From: Ruminococcus_C callidus
Lineage (GTDB): Bacteria; Bacillota; Clostridia; Oscillospirales; Ruminococcaceae
DNA length: 64,000 bases
NCBI RefSeq assembly: GCF_049562855.1
Contig: NZ_CP186925.1
Span: forward strand, 2,976,001 to 3,040,000
Reading direction: 5' to 3'
The notes beneath the pieces are model-generated. The model saw nothing but the letters and a program-made list of their open reading frames with translations. It did not search any database and had not been told where the DNA came from. This document shows, piece by piece, positions 8,906 through 17,689 of this stretch (within the stretch, counting starts at the first letter, position 1; each line of letters begins with the position of its first letter). The position numbers were made by a program, and so were the translations under genes.

Positions 8906-9961
8906 TTACTGCACCGGCAGCGTATCCACCAGATGCACCAGAAATTCCATCAGCACAGTGGCATCTGCACTGTCAACTTCCCCGTCCTCATTGCAGTCCG
9001 CATTCTTCTTTGCCGCTTCGTTCAGCGAAACCGTTCCGGCACTCGCCTTTGCAAGCAGTACTGCGTCCTGAATGTCAATTCTGCTGTCCAGATCGACATC
9101 ACCGCAAAGCCATTCTTCCGACAGTGCCACAAACGGAATCTCGTTCTCTGCCGCATACTGTTCCGCAGTAGAACCAGCATAGCCATAGATCACCAGATTT
9201 TCATTGCGGTTCGGATCGGTTTCCAGCCAGACGGACACATAGCCCAGTCCGGTATCCGTCAGGTCAACATCACGGGAGAGAATGGTCACTTTCTCCAGAG
9301 TCGAATCACTTTCCAAAGCATTGTCACCGATCTCCTCCACCCCTGCCGGAATGATGAGTTCTTTTACGCCGGCATCATAAAATGCGTGATTTCCAATGGT
9401 TTTCAGGCTGTCCGGCAAGGTGATCTGGGTGCAGTGGGTATTCTCAAATGTACTGTCCCCGATAGAAACCAAGCTGTTTCCCAGCTGTACCGTTTCTGCA
9501 TCTGCAAGTCCGAGAAATCCCAATGCCACGTCCAGTTGTGTCACCGTGTCGGAAACTGCAATGTGCTTGATACCAGTAAACGCTGTCTGCACTGCATAAA
9601 CCTCCGGCATCAGCTCTGCGAGCACTGCGTTCTTTTCCTCGCTGCCCATTGCAGAAGGGTCATGGCCATTTGCCTCCAGCAGTTCCGTCAATTCGTTTGC
9701 TGCCGCATTCAACCATGCATGATATTCTTCCCAAGGATAAACACCCTTTTCTATGGTGCAGGTATCCCCCTGTATTGAAATCTCCACACCGTCCGCCGTT
9801 GCAGATTCCCATGTGCAATGCACCGTATCCCCGTCAACTGTCCATGTCATGGTATCTCCCAATGTGCCGGTAGCTTCCTCTGCGGAAACCGGCAGCCCTG
9901 CCGTTCCGGTCAGCATTGCCAATACCGCCAGAAGTGCAGTCATTTTCTTGCACGCTTTCAT
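8906..9961 (-). CDS. secreted LRR (BspA-like) protein with C-terminal dockerin
   Basis: 351 residues. Signal peptide at residues 1-27 (MKACKKMTALLAVLAMLTG, cleavage after VSA). A middle region of about 100 residues has BspA/LRR_5 repeats (LVSIGDSTFENTHCTQITLP, LKTIGNHAFYDAGVKELIIP, VEEIGDNALESDSTLEKVTI). The C-terminus is a complete type I dockerin: CGDVDLDSRIDIQDAVLLAK and ADCNEDGEVDSADATVLMEF, each with Asp/Asn ligands. It should be exported and docked to a scaffoldin, but has no glycosidase module, so an adhesion or binding role is more likely. Start ATG 9961, with GAAAGGGTG upstream. Confidence 0.88.
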   Translation of the reverse strand: MKACKKMTALLAVLAMLTGTAGLPVSAEEATGTLGDTMTWTVDGDTVHCTWESATADGVEISIQGDTCTIEKGVYPWEEYHAWLNAAANELTELLEANGHDPSAMGSEEKNAVLAELMPEVYAVQTAFTGIKHIAVSDTVTQLDVALGFLGLADAETVQLGNSLVSIGDSTFENTHCTQITLPDSLKTIGNHAFYDAGVKELIIPAGVEEIGDNALESDSTLEKVTILSRDVDLTDTGLGYVSVWLETDPNRNENLVIYGYAGSTAEQYAAENEIPFVALSEEWLCGDVDLDSRIDIQDAVLLAKASAGTVSLNEAAKKNADCNEDGEVDSADATVLMEFLVHLVDTLPVQ

Positions 9962-10078
9962 ACGATCACCCTTTCTTGTAAATCCCTGCATAGAGCCGTC
10001 TATGCATCGTTCCTTGTTTTTACATGAAATCTGTAACTGAAAAATCCAATTTCATGTGATTTTGCACTTATATTTCAT

Positions 10079-10107
10079 ACTATATCATATCCGTATTGCT
10101 TTGTCAA
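10079..10107 (-). promoter_or_regulatory. promoter of the LRR-dockerin gene
   Basis: Minus-strand TTGACA (10102-10107) and TATAGT (10079-10084) with a 17-bp spacer, about 115 bp upstream of the start at 9961. Confidence 0.75.
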
Positions 10108-10145
10108 CTTTTTTTGCAGAGAATTCATAAATTCAGCAGAGCAAC

Positions 10146-10176
10146 AAAAAACGCACCACTTCTGGTGCGTTTTTCT
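10146..10176. terminator. terminator downstream of the carboxypeptidase gene
   Basis: AAAAACGCACCA and TGGTGCGTTTTT form a hairpin with a 4-base loop. On the minus strand it ends in six T and lies 25 bp after the vanY-like stop; it also has T on the plus side. Confidence 0.8.
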
Positions 10177-10198
10177 ATAGGCAAGTTGAAAAGTACGC

Positions 10199-11140
10199 TT
10201 ATCCCTGCCACGGAGCAGCATAGACGGAATCCACGCCCAGATATTCCTCCAATGTCAGGTCATATTTCTGGATTTCCTTTGCAATGTCCACGCCCACATA
10301 GCGGATATGCCACGGCTCATACTGATAGCCGGTGACATCTTCCTTGCCCTGCGGGAACCGGATAATGAAGCCATAGTCTGCACAGTGCTGTGCCAGCCAC
10401 GCGGCTTCCGGCGTATCGCCAAAGGCATCGTCAATAGTGTTGCAGTCAATGGTCAGTCCGGTCTGGTGCTCGGAATAGCCTGGACGGGCAGAAAAGCTGT
10501 CCGCCTGTTCCGAACCGTAGAGATCGCAGTAGTTGTTATAGATCTTCACCTGATAGGCATAATCCCGATAATCGGAACCAATATACAGATCCAGCCCCTC
10601 CTGTGCCGCCGCGTCACTTAGCTTCTGAAACGCGTCCTTGGTAATGGGCTGCAAGCCGGGATCATAGTCGGCAGACAGCGGATAGGACTTGTTGACGATC
10701 AGAATGCCGTCTGCATAGGTTCCCTCCTGCCGCTGTTCCAGATGCCGCACGGCGATCTGGTAATTAGTCTTGCCGTCAGTGATCTGGCATCTGCCCTGCT
10801 GTACGCCGGTGACTGTGCCGCTGCTGTCCACTTCTGCAACGGAAGTGTCACTGCTGTTCCAGCTGCCGTCTGCTGCGGGGAGCTGTGCTGTGCTGCCCTC
10901 CAGCACCGCCAGAAATCCCTGTGCATCGGTATTAGCCGGCGTATCGGGAGCATTGGTTCCGGCGGCAGTGCTGCTGTCAGAAGCGCTGTTCTGCAAGGCA
11001 GAGGATTCTCCAGCGCGGTTCAGTGTGTTGGGGATGAACAAGAGCCACACAGAAAACCCCAGCACTGCCAGACAGAGCAGCAGTGCAATCAGGCATAACT
11101 GTTTTTGCCGTTTCCGGCGGTGCTGTTGGTTTCTACTCAT
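10199..11140 (-). CDS. membrane-anchored D-alanyl-D-alanine carboxypeptidase, VanY/M15B type
   Basis: 313 residues. A cytoplasmic basic segment (RNQQHRRKRQKQ) is followed by one transmembrane helix, a Ser/Ala/Thr-rich linker, a short Ig-like stretch (SSDTSVAEVDSSGTVTGVQQ), and a C-terminal M15B zinc peptidase domain with SARPGYSEHQTGLTIDC (SxHxxGxxxD zinc ligands) and EPWHIRYVG (third ligand). It trims the terminal D-Ala of peptidoglycan stem peptides outside the membrane. The start is the second ATG (11140), since AAAGGGA lies 8 bp before it; an ATG 9 bp upstream is too close to that site. No vancomycin-resistance partners are nearby, so wall maturation is the likely role. Confidence 0.88.
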   Translation of the reverse strand: MSRNQQHRRKRQKQLCLIALLLCLAVLGFSVWLLFIPNTLNRAGESSALQNSASDSSTAAGTNAPDTPANTDAQGFLAVLEGSTAQLPAADGSWNSSDTSVAEVDSSGTVTGVQQGRCQITDGKTNYQIAVRHLEQRQEGTYADGILIVNKSYPLSADYDPGLQPITKDAFQKLSDAAAQEGLDLYIGSDYRDYAYQVKIYNNYCDLYGSEQADSFSARPGYSEHQTGLTIDCNTIDDAFGDTPEAAWLAQHCADYGFIIRFPQGKEDVTGYQYEPWHIRYVGVDIAKEIQKYDLTLEEYLGVDSVYAAPWQG

Positions 11141-11164
11141 ATGAAACATCCCTTTCTCTGCGCG

Positions 11165-12496
11165 TTATTGTGCACGATAGATCACCGTGCTGTCAGTGAG
11201 ATCATAGCCGCTCAGTCCGCTGGTGCCGTCAGAAGCTTCGCCCGCAAAAGCAAAGCGATATGCGGTGATCGTCTTCACCTCTGACGGATTGATGGGTTCG
11301 CTGTAGCAAAGCACATCTGCGGCGCTGTCCGCATCCCAATAGGCCTCTGTCAGCGGCACATACTGCCCGATGGTGTCTGTTCCGCAGACGGGCAGTGCAT
11401 GGATACGCCGCAGCATCTCCTCCCCTTCTGCATTCTGTACCAACTCATCAAAAATCTTTCTGCCGTCTTTCAGCGTGATGACATAATCGACTGTGTGGCT
11501 CTCGTCATCCCATTCTGCCGGAGCTGTGATCGTTGCCGAAAGTTCCTGCAAGTTCACTGTGCCTCCGTCAAAATCGGCTGTGATGGGCGCTGCGCTGACA
11601 AAATCCAATGCCACACAGGTGTGCCAGCTGCCGGAGATCACGCCGTCTGTCTCCGCGTAGAGTTCCTTTTCCCGGTCGCTGCACTTCTGCGCCAGTTGGC
11701 TTTCCCGGCGATAAGCTTTCCAAGCGTTTACATCAAAACCTGCCGGAAGCTCGCCGCTCCCCCAGTCTTTCAACGCATCTTCCCCGAAGTTCTGCCGGAC
11801 ATACTCCTGTAGGAACTGGTCGTCATAGGCTGTTAGCTGTTCCCAGATCTGAGAGACCTGCGCTTCAGTATAGAAATTTTCAAAGGTCACATCCAGGACT
11901 TTTCCCTGCAGACCGGTGCGGTTGATGCGGAGATTGATATAATACGCCCCGTCCTTTTCCCGGACATCTGCCGTTCTGCCATAGCAGTCCAGCACTTCAC
12001 TGCTGCCGTCTGCATTTTGTAAAGTCAGCTGATAGGGCAGCGCCAAGCCGTCCTGCAACGCCGCACCGTCTATGGCAGTCACCTGAAAGCTCAGCATTGC
12101 CTGGCTGTCATCGCCGTACATGCCCAGCAGCTTAAACTGCACGTCCTCGTTGGTGCTGTCAAACTCTGCCGCCGGCGTAGTGACCAGAGCCGCCAGCTTT
12201 TCCGGATCTTTCGGTGTTTCTTCACCGATCAGGCTCTGGAAGAATGCGTCCAGTCCGCCGTAGCCGGCTGCTGCTACCAGCGTTGTGCCGCCAGTGACCA
12301 GCACTGCCGCTGCGGCGATGCCTGCCACCCACTTGGTTATGTGCATGCGATTCCGCTTCGGCTGCGGAGCAATACCAGTTTGTTCCTGCACCCGTTTCCA
12401 AATTGCATCGGTATGAATCGGCTGGGTTTCCAGCTTCGGCACACCATTTTTTTCTGCTGCATAGTGGTCAAACCAATCAAAGCAATTCCATTTCAT
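11165..12496 (-). CDS. membrane anti-sigma factor-like protein
   Basis: 443 residues. About 50 cytoplasmic residues are followed by a single transmembrane segment (WVAGIAAAAVLVTGGTTLVAAA) and an extracellular region of about 370 residues with two beta-rich parts. This matches large anti-sigma proteins of Firmicutes (DUF4179-like) encoded after ECF sigma factors. Its ATG overlaps the sigma factor stop by 4 bp, indicating coupling and an equimolar pair. The extracellular part probably senses a wall or substrate signal; which one cannot be told from the sequence. Confidence 0.7.
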   Translation of the reverse strand: MKWNCFDWFDHYAAEKNGVPKLETQPIHTDAIWKRVQEQTGIAPQPKRNRMHITKWVAGIAAAAVLVTGGTTLVAAAGYGGLDAFFQSLIGEETPKDPEKLAALVTTPAAEFDSTNEDVQFKLLGMYGDDSQAMLSFQVTAIDGAALQDGLALPYQLTLQNADGSSEVLDCYGRTADVREKDGAYYINLRINRTGLQGKVLDVTFENFYTEAQVSQIWEQLTAYDDQFLQEYVRQNFGEDALKDWGSGELPAGFDVNAWKAYRRESQLAQKCSDREKELYAETDGVISGSWHTCVALDFVSAAPITADFDGGTVNLQELSATITAPAEWDDESHTVDYVITLKDGRKIFDELVQNAEGEEMLRRIHALPVCGTDTIGQYVPLTEAYWDADSAADVLCYSEPINPSEVKTITAYRFAFAGEASDGTSGLSGYDLTDSTVIYRAQ

Positions 12497-13095
12497 GAGA
12501 TAGCTCCTTTCCCCATGGCGGTGAAGCGAACCTGCTGCACTGCCGGTGTGTCTTCATACGCATATCCCCGTTCCACCAGTTCCTGCTGCAACTTCTTTCT
12601 GGCACGGCTCATTCGCATTTTCACTGCGGATTCGCTCATGTGCAGCATGTCGGCGATCTGACGGACGGGTTCATAGCAATAGTAGTACCGCACCAGAATC
12701 TCCCTGTCCTTTGCGGAGAGGGTGTCCAGTACGTCCTGCAGCAGTTCCCCCAGAATCTTCTGGTCGATGCTGCCTTCTACATCTTCTTCGCTGCCGATCT
12801 CCACCAGATCTTCCAGATTCACGGTTTCGTGATAGCTGCGGATCCGGTTCTTCGCCCGATTTCGGGCAATTGCCGCCAGATATGCCGTCAGCTTTCCGGC
12901 TTTCAGCTGGTCGGTATGTTCCCACACCGCCAGAAACACATCTGCCGTCAGTTCTTCCACGTCCGGTTCTGCCAGATACTTTCCGATAATATTGCGTATG
13001 ATCGTTCCCACATAGGGGCTATAAGTTGTAATCAACTCCTCCAGAGCCTGCGGCTGGTGCTGTTTGAGTCTGCGTATCAGAGAACGTTCCTGCAC
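12493..13095 (-). CDS. ECF-type RNA polymerase sigma factor
   Basis: 200 residues. Region 2 spans about 20-95 (ALEELITTYSPYVGTIIRNI, EELTADVFLAVWEH, LTAYLAAIARNRAKNRIRS). Region 4 spans about 130-185 (LSAKDREILVRYYYCYEPV, IADMLHMSESAVKMRMSRAR), the recognition helix. The start is GTG 13095, with AAAGGAG 9 bp upstream. It is followed by a 4-bp-overlapping anti-sigma gene. A 12-bp palindrome GAACGGCCGTTC at 13122-13133 lies in its leader. Confidence 0.92.
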   Translation of the reverse strand: MQERSLIRRLKQHQPQALEELITTYSPYVGTIIRNIIGKYLAEPDVEELTADVFLAVWEHTDQLKAGKLTAYLAAIARNRAKNRIRSYHETVNLEDLVEIGSEEDVEGSIDQKILGELLQDVLDTLSAKDREILVRYYYCYEPVRQIADMLHMSESAVKMRMSRARKKLQQELVERGYAYEDTPAVQQVRFTAMGKGAIS

Positions 13096-13183
13096 GCTGG
13101 TTCACTCCTTTCGTATGTTCCGAACGGCCGTTCACCTATAACAACACGCATTCCGCAGAAATGGTCACATGATTGGTGTTTCC

Positions 13184-14896
13184 CTATTCCTCGTCTTCCT
13201 CGTCTTTCTTTTCGTCCTCTGCTGCCGGCATATCGGCGTGACCGATATGGTGCAGCTGGCTGTGTGAAATGGTCTGCTCATAGTCTGCCACTTCTTCCGC
13301 CTCGTCCTCGTCGTCATCGTCCAGAATGCTGCGGTAGCCGTCATCATATTCCGGTTTCTCCTCTGCAGCTTCGTCCTGCTTGCCACGCTGGGAGAGCGGG
13401 ATCTTGTGCTCGGCTTCGGCTTCCTGCAAGGCTTTCTTTTCCTCTGCTGTCATCATGTTCCGGCGGATCAGGCGAATTGCGATCAGCAGCACTGCCACCA
13501 AAACCACCGCCAGTATGCCCCACAGCATAACAGCTTTCCAGTTGACGTTCATTGCCTTGAAGCTGATCTTCACGTCGCAGTCCTTGACATAATCTGATGC
13601 TGCACCGGTATAGCCGATCAGCAGGAAGCCGTCCAGAGCCTTGACTTTCAGATTGTCGCCGGAGTCTGACGAAACTGTCACATAGTCCTCGCTGTCGTCA
13701 TCGTCAGCCGGAGAGGTACAGCCAAAAGCGTACTTGCCCACAGAGGAAACCCGCTTCGGCAGCTGAACTTCTTTCAGGTTGTCGTCACAGAAAAAGGCGT
13801 AGTCCCCGATTTCCAGATCGCCGCCCTCGCCGCCGTCCTCGTCAGAGGCACCGGAAAAAGTGACAGAAGTCAGACCAGTACAGTCGGCAAATGCAGTCGT
13901 TCCAATGGTGGTAACTGCTTTCGGAATAGTCAGGCTGGTCAGCCCGCTGCAAAAATCGAATGCCATTTCGCCGATGTACTGTAATTTCTCATCAAAGTTG
14001 ATCTGCTGGAGGTTGCCTGCTGCAAAGAACGCACCGGCATAGACCACCAGTGTGCTTTCCGGCAAAGTAAAGCTGGTATCCGTCCGCCCTGCGGGGTAGA
14101 GATACAGAATGCTTTCCTCTGTATCATACAGCACGTTGTCCACTGCCTGATATTTGGTGTTGCCGTCCTCTACCGCAATGGTTTCCAGCGACGGGCATGC
14201 CACAAAGGACATAGCTCCGATATTCTCCAGATTCTTCGGAACGGTAAAGGACTTCAGGGACATGCAGCCGTAAAAGGTATAGCCGCCCAGTTCCGTCACC
14301 TTTTCCGGAATCTGCACTTCGTCCAGAGCCGTGCAGTAGTAGAACAGCTGGTCGCCCAGTGTTTCCACTGTATCGGGCAGCGTCACCGTTTCCAGACTGG
14401 TACAGTAGCCGAATGCCATATCGCCGATCTCCGTGGTGTCCTTGCCCAGCGTCAGGTCAGTCAGTGCGGTACAGCTGAAAAATGTGCCCTGCTCGATTTT
14501 GGTCACAGCGTCCGGTACAGTCACTTTGGTCAGTGCGGTACAGCCGTAAAAGGCAGCCGAACCGATCTCGGTCACACTGGCGGGAATGGTCACACTTTGC
14601 AGCGACGTGCAGTTGGCGAAAGCTTCTTCCCCGATCGATACAATGTCATAGCCGTCGATTTTCGGCATGATACTGATATGAGTCGCCGACTCCACACAGT
14701 CAGTGACAGAAACTGTGGTATTGCTCAGCTTTTTATAGGTCAGCGTGCCGTCATCGAACGTGTCACTGCTCTCGGCAGTAGTGGTTTCTGCCGCCCATAC
14801 CACGCCGCCGGCAGGCAGCAGAGCACAGACAGCAACCGATGCTGCGGCAAGGGCAGCAGCACCGCGTTTGAATGCAAATGGAAATGTAGACTTCAT
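13184..14896 (-). CDS. LRR (BspA-like) membrane-anchored surface protein
   Basis: 570 residues. A signal peptide at 1-35 is followed by about a dozen LRR_5 repeats of the form VTEIGSAAFYGCTALTKVTVP, then a transmembrane helix near residue 475 (AVMLWGILAVVLVAVLLIAI) and a highly acidic cytoplasmic tail (DDDDEDEAEE, DEKKDEEDEE). ATG 14896 is chosen because AAAGGAA lies 10 bp upstream and it begins a signal peptide; the longer frame overlaps the preceding gene. Third LRR gene of the operon. BspA-like proteins often bind host or plant surfaces; that role is inferred. Confidence 0.85.
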   Translation of the reverse strand: MKSTFPFAFKRGAAALAAASVAVCALLPAGGVVWAAETTTAESSDTFDDGTLTYKKLSNTTVSVTDCVESATHISIMPKIDGYDIVSIGEEAFANCTSLQSVTIPASVTEIGSAAFYGCTALTKVTVPDAVTKIEQGTFFSCTALTDLTLGKDTTEIGDMAFGYCTSLETVTLPDTVETLGDQLFYYCTALDEVQIPEKVTELGGYTFYGCMSLKSFTVPKNLENIGAMSFVACPSLETIAVEDGNTKYQAVDNVLYDTEESILYLYPAGRTDTSFTLPESTLVVYAGAFFAAGNLQQINFDEKLQYIGEMAFDFCSGLTSLTIPKAVTTIGTTAFADCTGLTSVTFSGASDEDGGEGGDLEIGDYAFFCDDNLKEVQLPKRVSSVGKYAFGCTSPADDDDSEDYVTVSSDSGDNLKVKALDGFLLIGYTGAASDYVKDCDVKISFKAMNVNWKAVMLWGILAVVLVAVLLIAIRLIRRNMMTAEEKKALQEAEAEHKIPLSQRGKQDEAAEEKPEYDDGYRSILDDDDEDEAEEVADYEQTISHSQLHHIGHADMPAAEDEKKDEEDEE

Positions 14897-14933
14897 GGAT
14901 TTCGGGTTCCTTTCTGCGGCAAGTGTGCCGGTA

Positions 14934-16406
14934 TCACTTTTTCTTTGTTGCCGAGGCATGCCGACTGGTAGGCCGGATCTTATTCCGACTCTGGTGCACA
15001 GCGATCAGCGTAACAATACCGCCGGCAACGACTACAGTGATCCCGCCGCCGATCAGCCAGTATTTATAGGTGTTTGCTCTCCAGTGCTGCATGTACTTCC
15101 GCACCGCTTCGCTGCCGTCGTTGTACACGTACAGCTGGTCGATCTCTTTTGCCTCGTTATCTTTGGCATCGGACGGCGTATAGTATCCGATCGCCTGTTC
15201 CCCGATCTCTGTAATGCTTTTCGGCAGATTCATCTGCAATAGTGCCACACAGTTATAGAAGCACTGGTCGCCGATCGTGGTCAGACCGTCCGGCAGTTCC
15301 AGTTTTTTCAGCTTGGCACAGGAATAGAAGCAATGATTCCCCAATTTTCGTATGGTGGACGGCAGTGTTGCCTCCTCCATGGACAAACAGTAGGCAAATA
15401 CTGCCCCGTTCAGTTCTGTGATGCCCTCCGGCACAGTGATGCTTTTCAGAGCCGTGCAGTAATAGAAGCAGTCCTCTCCGATCGCAGTCACCCCGTCAAT
15501 GTTGATCTGCTCCAATGCTGTAGAGCCGATAAAGCTCCAGTCCGCCAGCGTGGTACAGCCCTCCGGCACGGTGTAGCTGGTTTCCGCCTTTGCCTGCGGA
15601 TAGCGGAGCAGCGTTTCTCCGTCTGCGGTAAACAGCACGCCGTCCTGCTCCTGATACGCCGGATTTTCCGGTGCAACGGAAAATGCCGTCAGTGCCTGAC
15701 AGCCGTCAAACACATAATTTCCCAGCGTGGTGCAGGAAGCAGGCAGGGAAACGGTTTCCAGCACCTGACAGTTCTGGAACGCATAGTCCCCGATGCTGAC
15801 AATGCCCTCGGACAGGGTCACTTCCTGTAGTGCAGTGCAGCTGTAGAACGCCTCGCTGCCAATGGTCTGGATATTGGCGGGCACCGTAAAGCTGGGAAAA
15901 TAGCTGCAATTGTAGAACGCCGCCTCCGGCAGTTCTGTCAGCGTGGAGGGAATGTTCACCTCACTCAGCATGGTGCAGGATTCAAAAGTACCCTTTCCCA
16001 GTTCCCGCAGTCCCTCCGGCAAAGACACTGTACACAGCATGGGACAGTCCGAAAAGGCACTTTCCCCGATTTTTGTCACGTGGGACGGAATCGTCAGCGA
16101 GGTCAGGAACTGACAGTTCATAAAGGCGGCATCACCGATCTCTGTCACCGGTTTCCCGTCGATCTCCTCCGGCAGGTTCGCTGCTGTGGCAGAAGTGTCA
16201 CAGGAGGTAATGGTCACGCCGGTGTCATTTCCCCGATAGGTGAACACATCATAGGCAGCATCGCCGGAAGTGTCCACAGAAATGCCGCTGTCATCTTCTG
16301 TTGCATTCTCCGTTGTCATTGCCGCCGCTGCCGGCACTGCACCCAGCAGTCCGGCACACAGCGTGGTTCCCAAAAGTCCGCAAATCAGCTGTTTCCACGT
16401 TCTCAT
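14934..16406 (-). CDS. LRR (BspA-like) membrane-anchored surface protein
   Basis: 490 residues. Signal peptide (MRTWKQLICGLLGTTLCAGL, cleavage after AAA near residue 29). About 13 LRR_5 repeats follow, such as VTKIGESAFSDCPMLCTVSLP and ITAIGEDCFYYCTALKSITV. A C-terminal transmembrane helix (WLIGGGITVVVAGGIVTLIA) and a short basic tail (SRHASATKKK) suggest anchoring in the membrane. Its ATG overlaps the stop of the upstream LRR gene by 4 bp; the next LRR gene starts 37 bp after its end. Confidence 0.87.
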   Translation of the reverse strand: MRTWKQLICGLLGTTLCAGLLGAVPAAAAMTTENATEDDSGISVDTSGDAAYDVFTYRGNDTGVTITSCDTSATAANLPEEIDGKPVTEIGDAAFMNCQFLTSLTIPSHVTKIGESAFSDCPMLCTVSLPEGLRELGKGTFESCTMLSEVNIPSTLTELPEAAFYNCSYFPSFTVPANIQTIGSEAFYSCTALQEVTLSEGIVSIGDYAFQNCQVLETVSLPASCTTLGNYVFDGCQALTAFSVAPENPAYQEQDGVLFTADGETLLRYPQAKAETSYTVPEGCTTLADWSFIGSTALEQINIDGVTAIGEDCFYYCTALKSITVPEGITELNGAVFAYCLSMEEATLPSTIRKLGNHCFYSCAKLKKLELPDGLTTIGDQCFYNCVALLQMNLPKSITEIGEQAIGYYTPSDAKDNEAKEIDQLYVYNDGSEAVRKYMQHWRANTYKYWLIGGGITVVVAGGIVTLIAVHQSRNKIRPTSRHASATKKK

Positions 16407-17668
16407 TTGGTATCCTCATGGTCTGCCGCTTCCGGCTTTTCTTCACTTTCCACAGACTGGGTATCCTTTTTGGCTGCCTTGCCGGATTTCTTCTGCTTTC
16501 CGCCGCCAGCAAAGATCAGCACTCCGCCGCCGATGAGCAGTACCAGTGCACCGGCTCCCAGCAGGATCCACTTGCCGTATTTCTGCCAGCCGCTTTCGGT
16601 TTCCTCAACAGCAACAGCCGTATTCTCCGTATCCGAAACTTCCTCGGACATCACGCTGCGGAATTTGAAGTTGTTGGAATAGTCGTTTTCAGAGTCCTCT
16701 GCGGTGCAGTATGCCTCTGCCTGTGAACCGACCTTGCCGTAGATCACGAAGTCCTGTACCTTGGTCACCATATCGGCTTCATAGCCGAATGCACAGAATC
16801 CAATGGTGGAAACGCTTTCCGGAATGGTCACTTCTTTCAAACCGGTGCCGGCAAAGGCTGCCATTTGAATATCCGTCAGGCTGTCGTAAAATGTCACCTT
16901 GGTCAAGCTGGTTTCGCCGGCAAAGGCTGCCGCCTGAATCAGTTCCAGATCTTTCGGCATGTCGATTTCCGAAATGCCAGTGCAGTATGCAAAGGCATAC
17001 TGTCCGATTTCCGTGACAGTATCCGGCAGATCCAGAGAAGTCAGTGCCGAGGAGGCAAATGCCCAGTCATCAATGTACAGCAGTCCGTCCGGAAATGTCA
17101 CGTCAGTCAGCTTGGTATTGGAAAAAGCAGAGGTCCAGATCTCTCTGACAGTGTCCGGAATGGTATAGGACGTGCCCTCCATTGCCTGCGGATAGACGAT
17201 CAGATCTTCTCCGTTTGCGGAAAACAGTACGCCGTCCGTCACCGTAAACGCCGTGTTGCCCTCTGCCAGCGACACCTGTTCCAGCACGGTGCAGCCGTAG
17301 AAGCAGGAACTGTTGATTGTGTCAACCGTTGCCGGAATGGTGATCGAAGTGATCATATCCTTGGTGGCAAATGTGCCGCTGCCCAGTGTGGTAACGGTGT
17401 GCCCGTCCAGCTTGTCCGGTATCGTAACGGCAGTTTCGCTGCCGTTATACTTGGTAATGGTGGCGTTGTCACCGTCCAGCGTATAGGAATAATCCCCGCT
17501 GGTCAGCGTTTCTTTGCTGCTCTCATCGCTGGATAAGCTGTCTGCGTCGATCACGCTTTCTTCGCCGCTCTGGGCAGAGGTTTCTTCCTCTGCCGCAGCC
17601 GACAGTCCCAGTGCCTGTGTCATCATGACGACTGCCGCAGTCAGCAGCACGATTTTGGTATGTTTCAT
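16403..17668 (-). CDS. LRR (BspA-like) membrane-anchored surface protein
   Basis: 421 residues. Signal peptide at 1-26, then an acidic Ser/Glu-rich stretch, then about eight LRR_5 repeats (VTTLGSGTFATKDMITSITIP, VTEIGQYAFAYCTGISEIDMP). A transmembrane helix (WILLGAGALVLLIGGGVLIFA) lies near residue 375, followed by a charged tail rich in Lys, Glu and Asp. It starts 21 bp after the glmS stop with AAAGGAA upstream, so it appears to be cotranscribed with glmS. Confidence 0.87.
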   Translation of the reverse strand: MKHTKIVLLTAAVVMMTQALGLSAAAEEETSAQSGEESVIDADSLSSDESSKETLTSGDYSYTLDGDNATITKYNGSETAVTIPDKLDGHTVTTLGSGTFATKDMITSITIPATVDTINSSCFYGCTVLEQVSLAEGNTAFTVTDGVLFSANGEDLIVYPQAMEGTSYTIPDTVREIWTSAFSNTKLTDVTFPDGLLYIDDWAFASSALTSLDLPDTVTEIGQYAFAYCTGISEIDMPKDLELIQAAAFAGETSLTKVTFYDSLTDIQMAAFAGTGLKEVTIPESVSTIGFCAFGYEADMVTKVQDFVIYGKVGSQAEAYCTAEDSENDYSNNFKFRSVMSEEVSDTENTAVAVEETESGWQKYGKWILLGAGALVLLIGGGVLIFAGGGKQKKSGKAAKKDTQSVESEEKPEAADHEDTK

Positions 17669-17689
17669 GTTTTTCCCGTTCCTTTTCTA

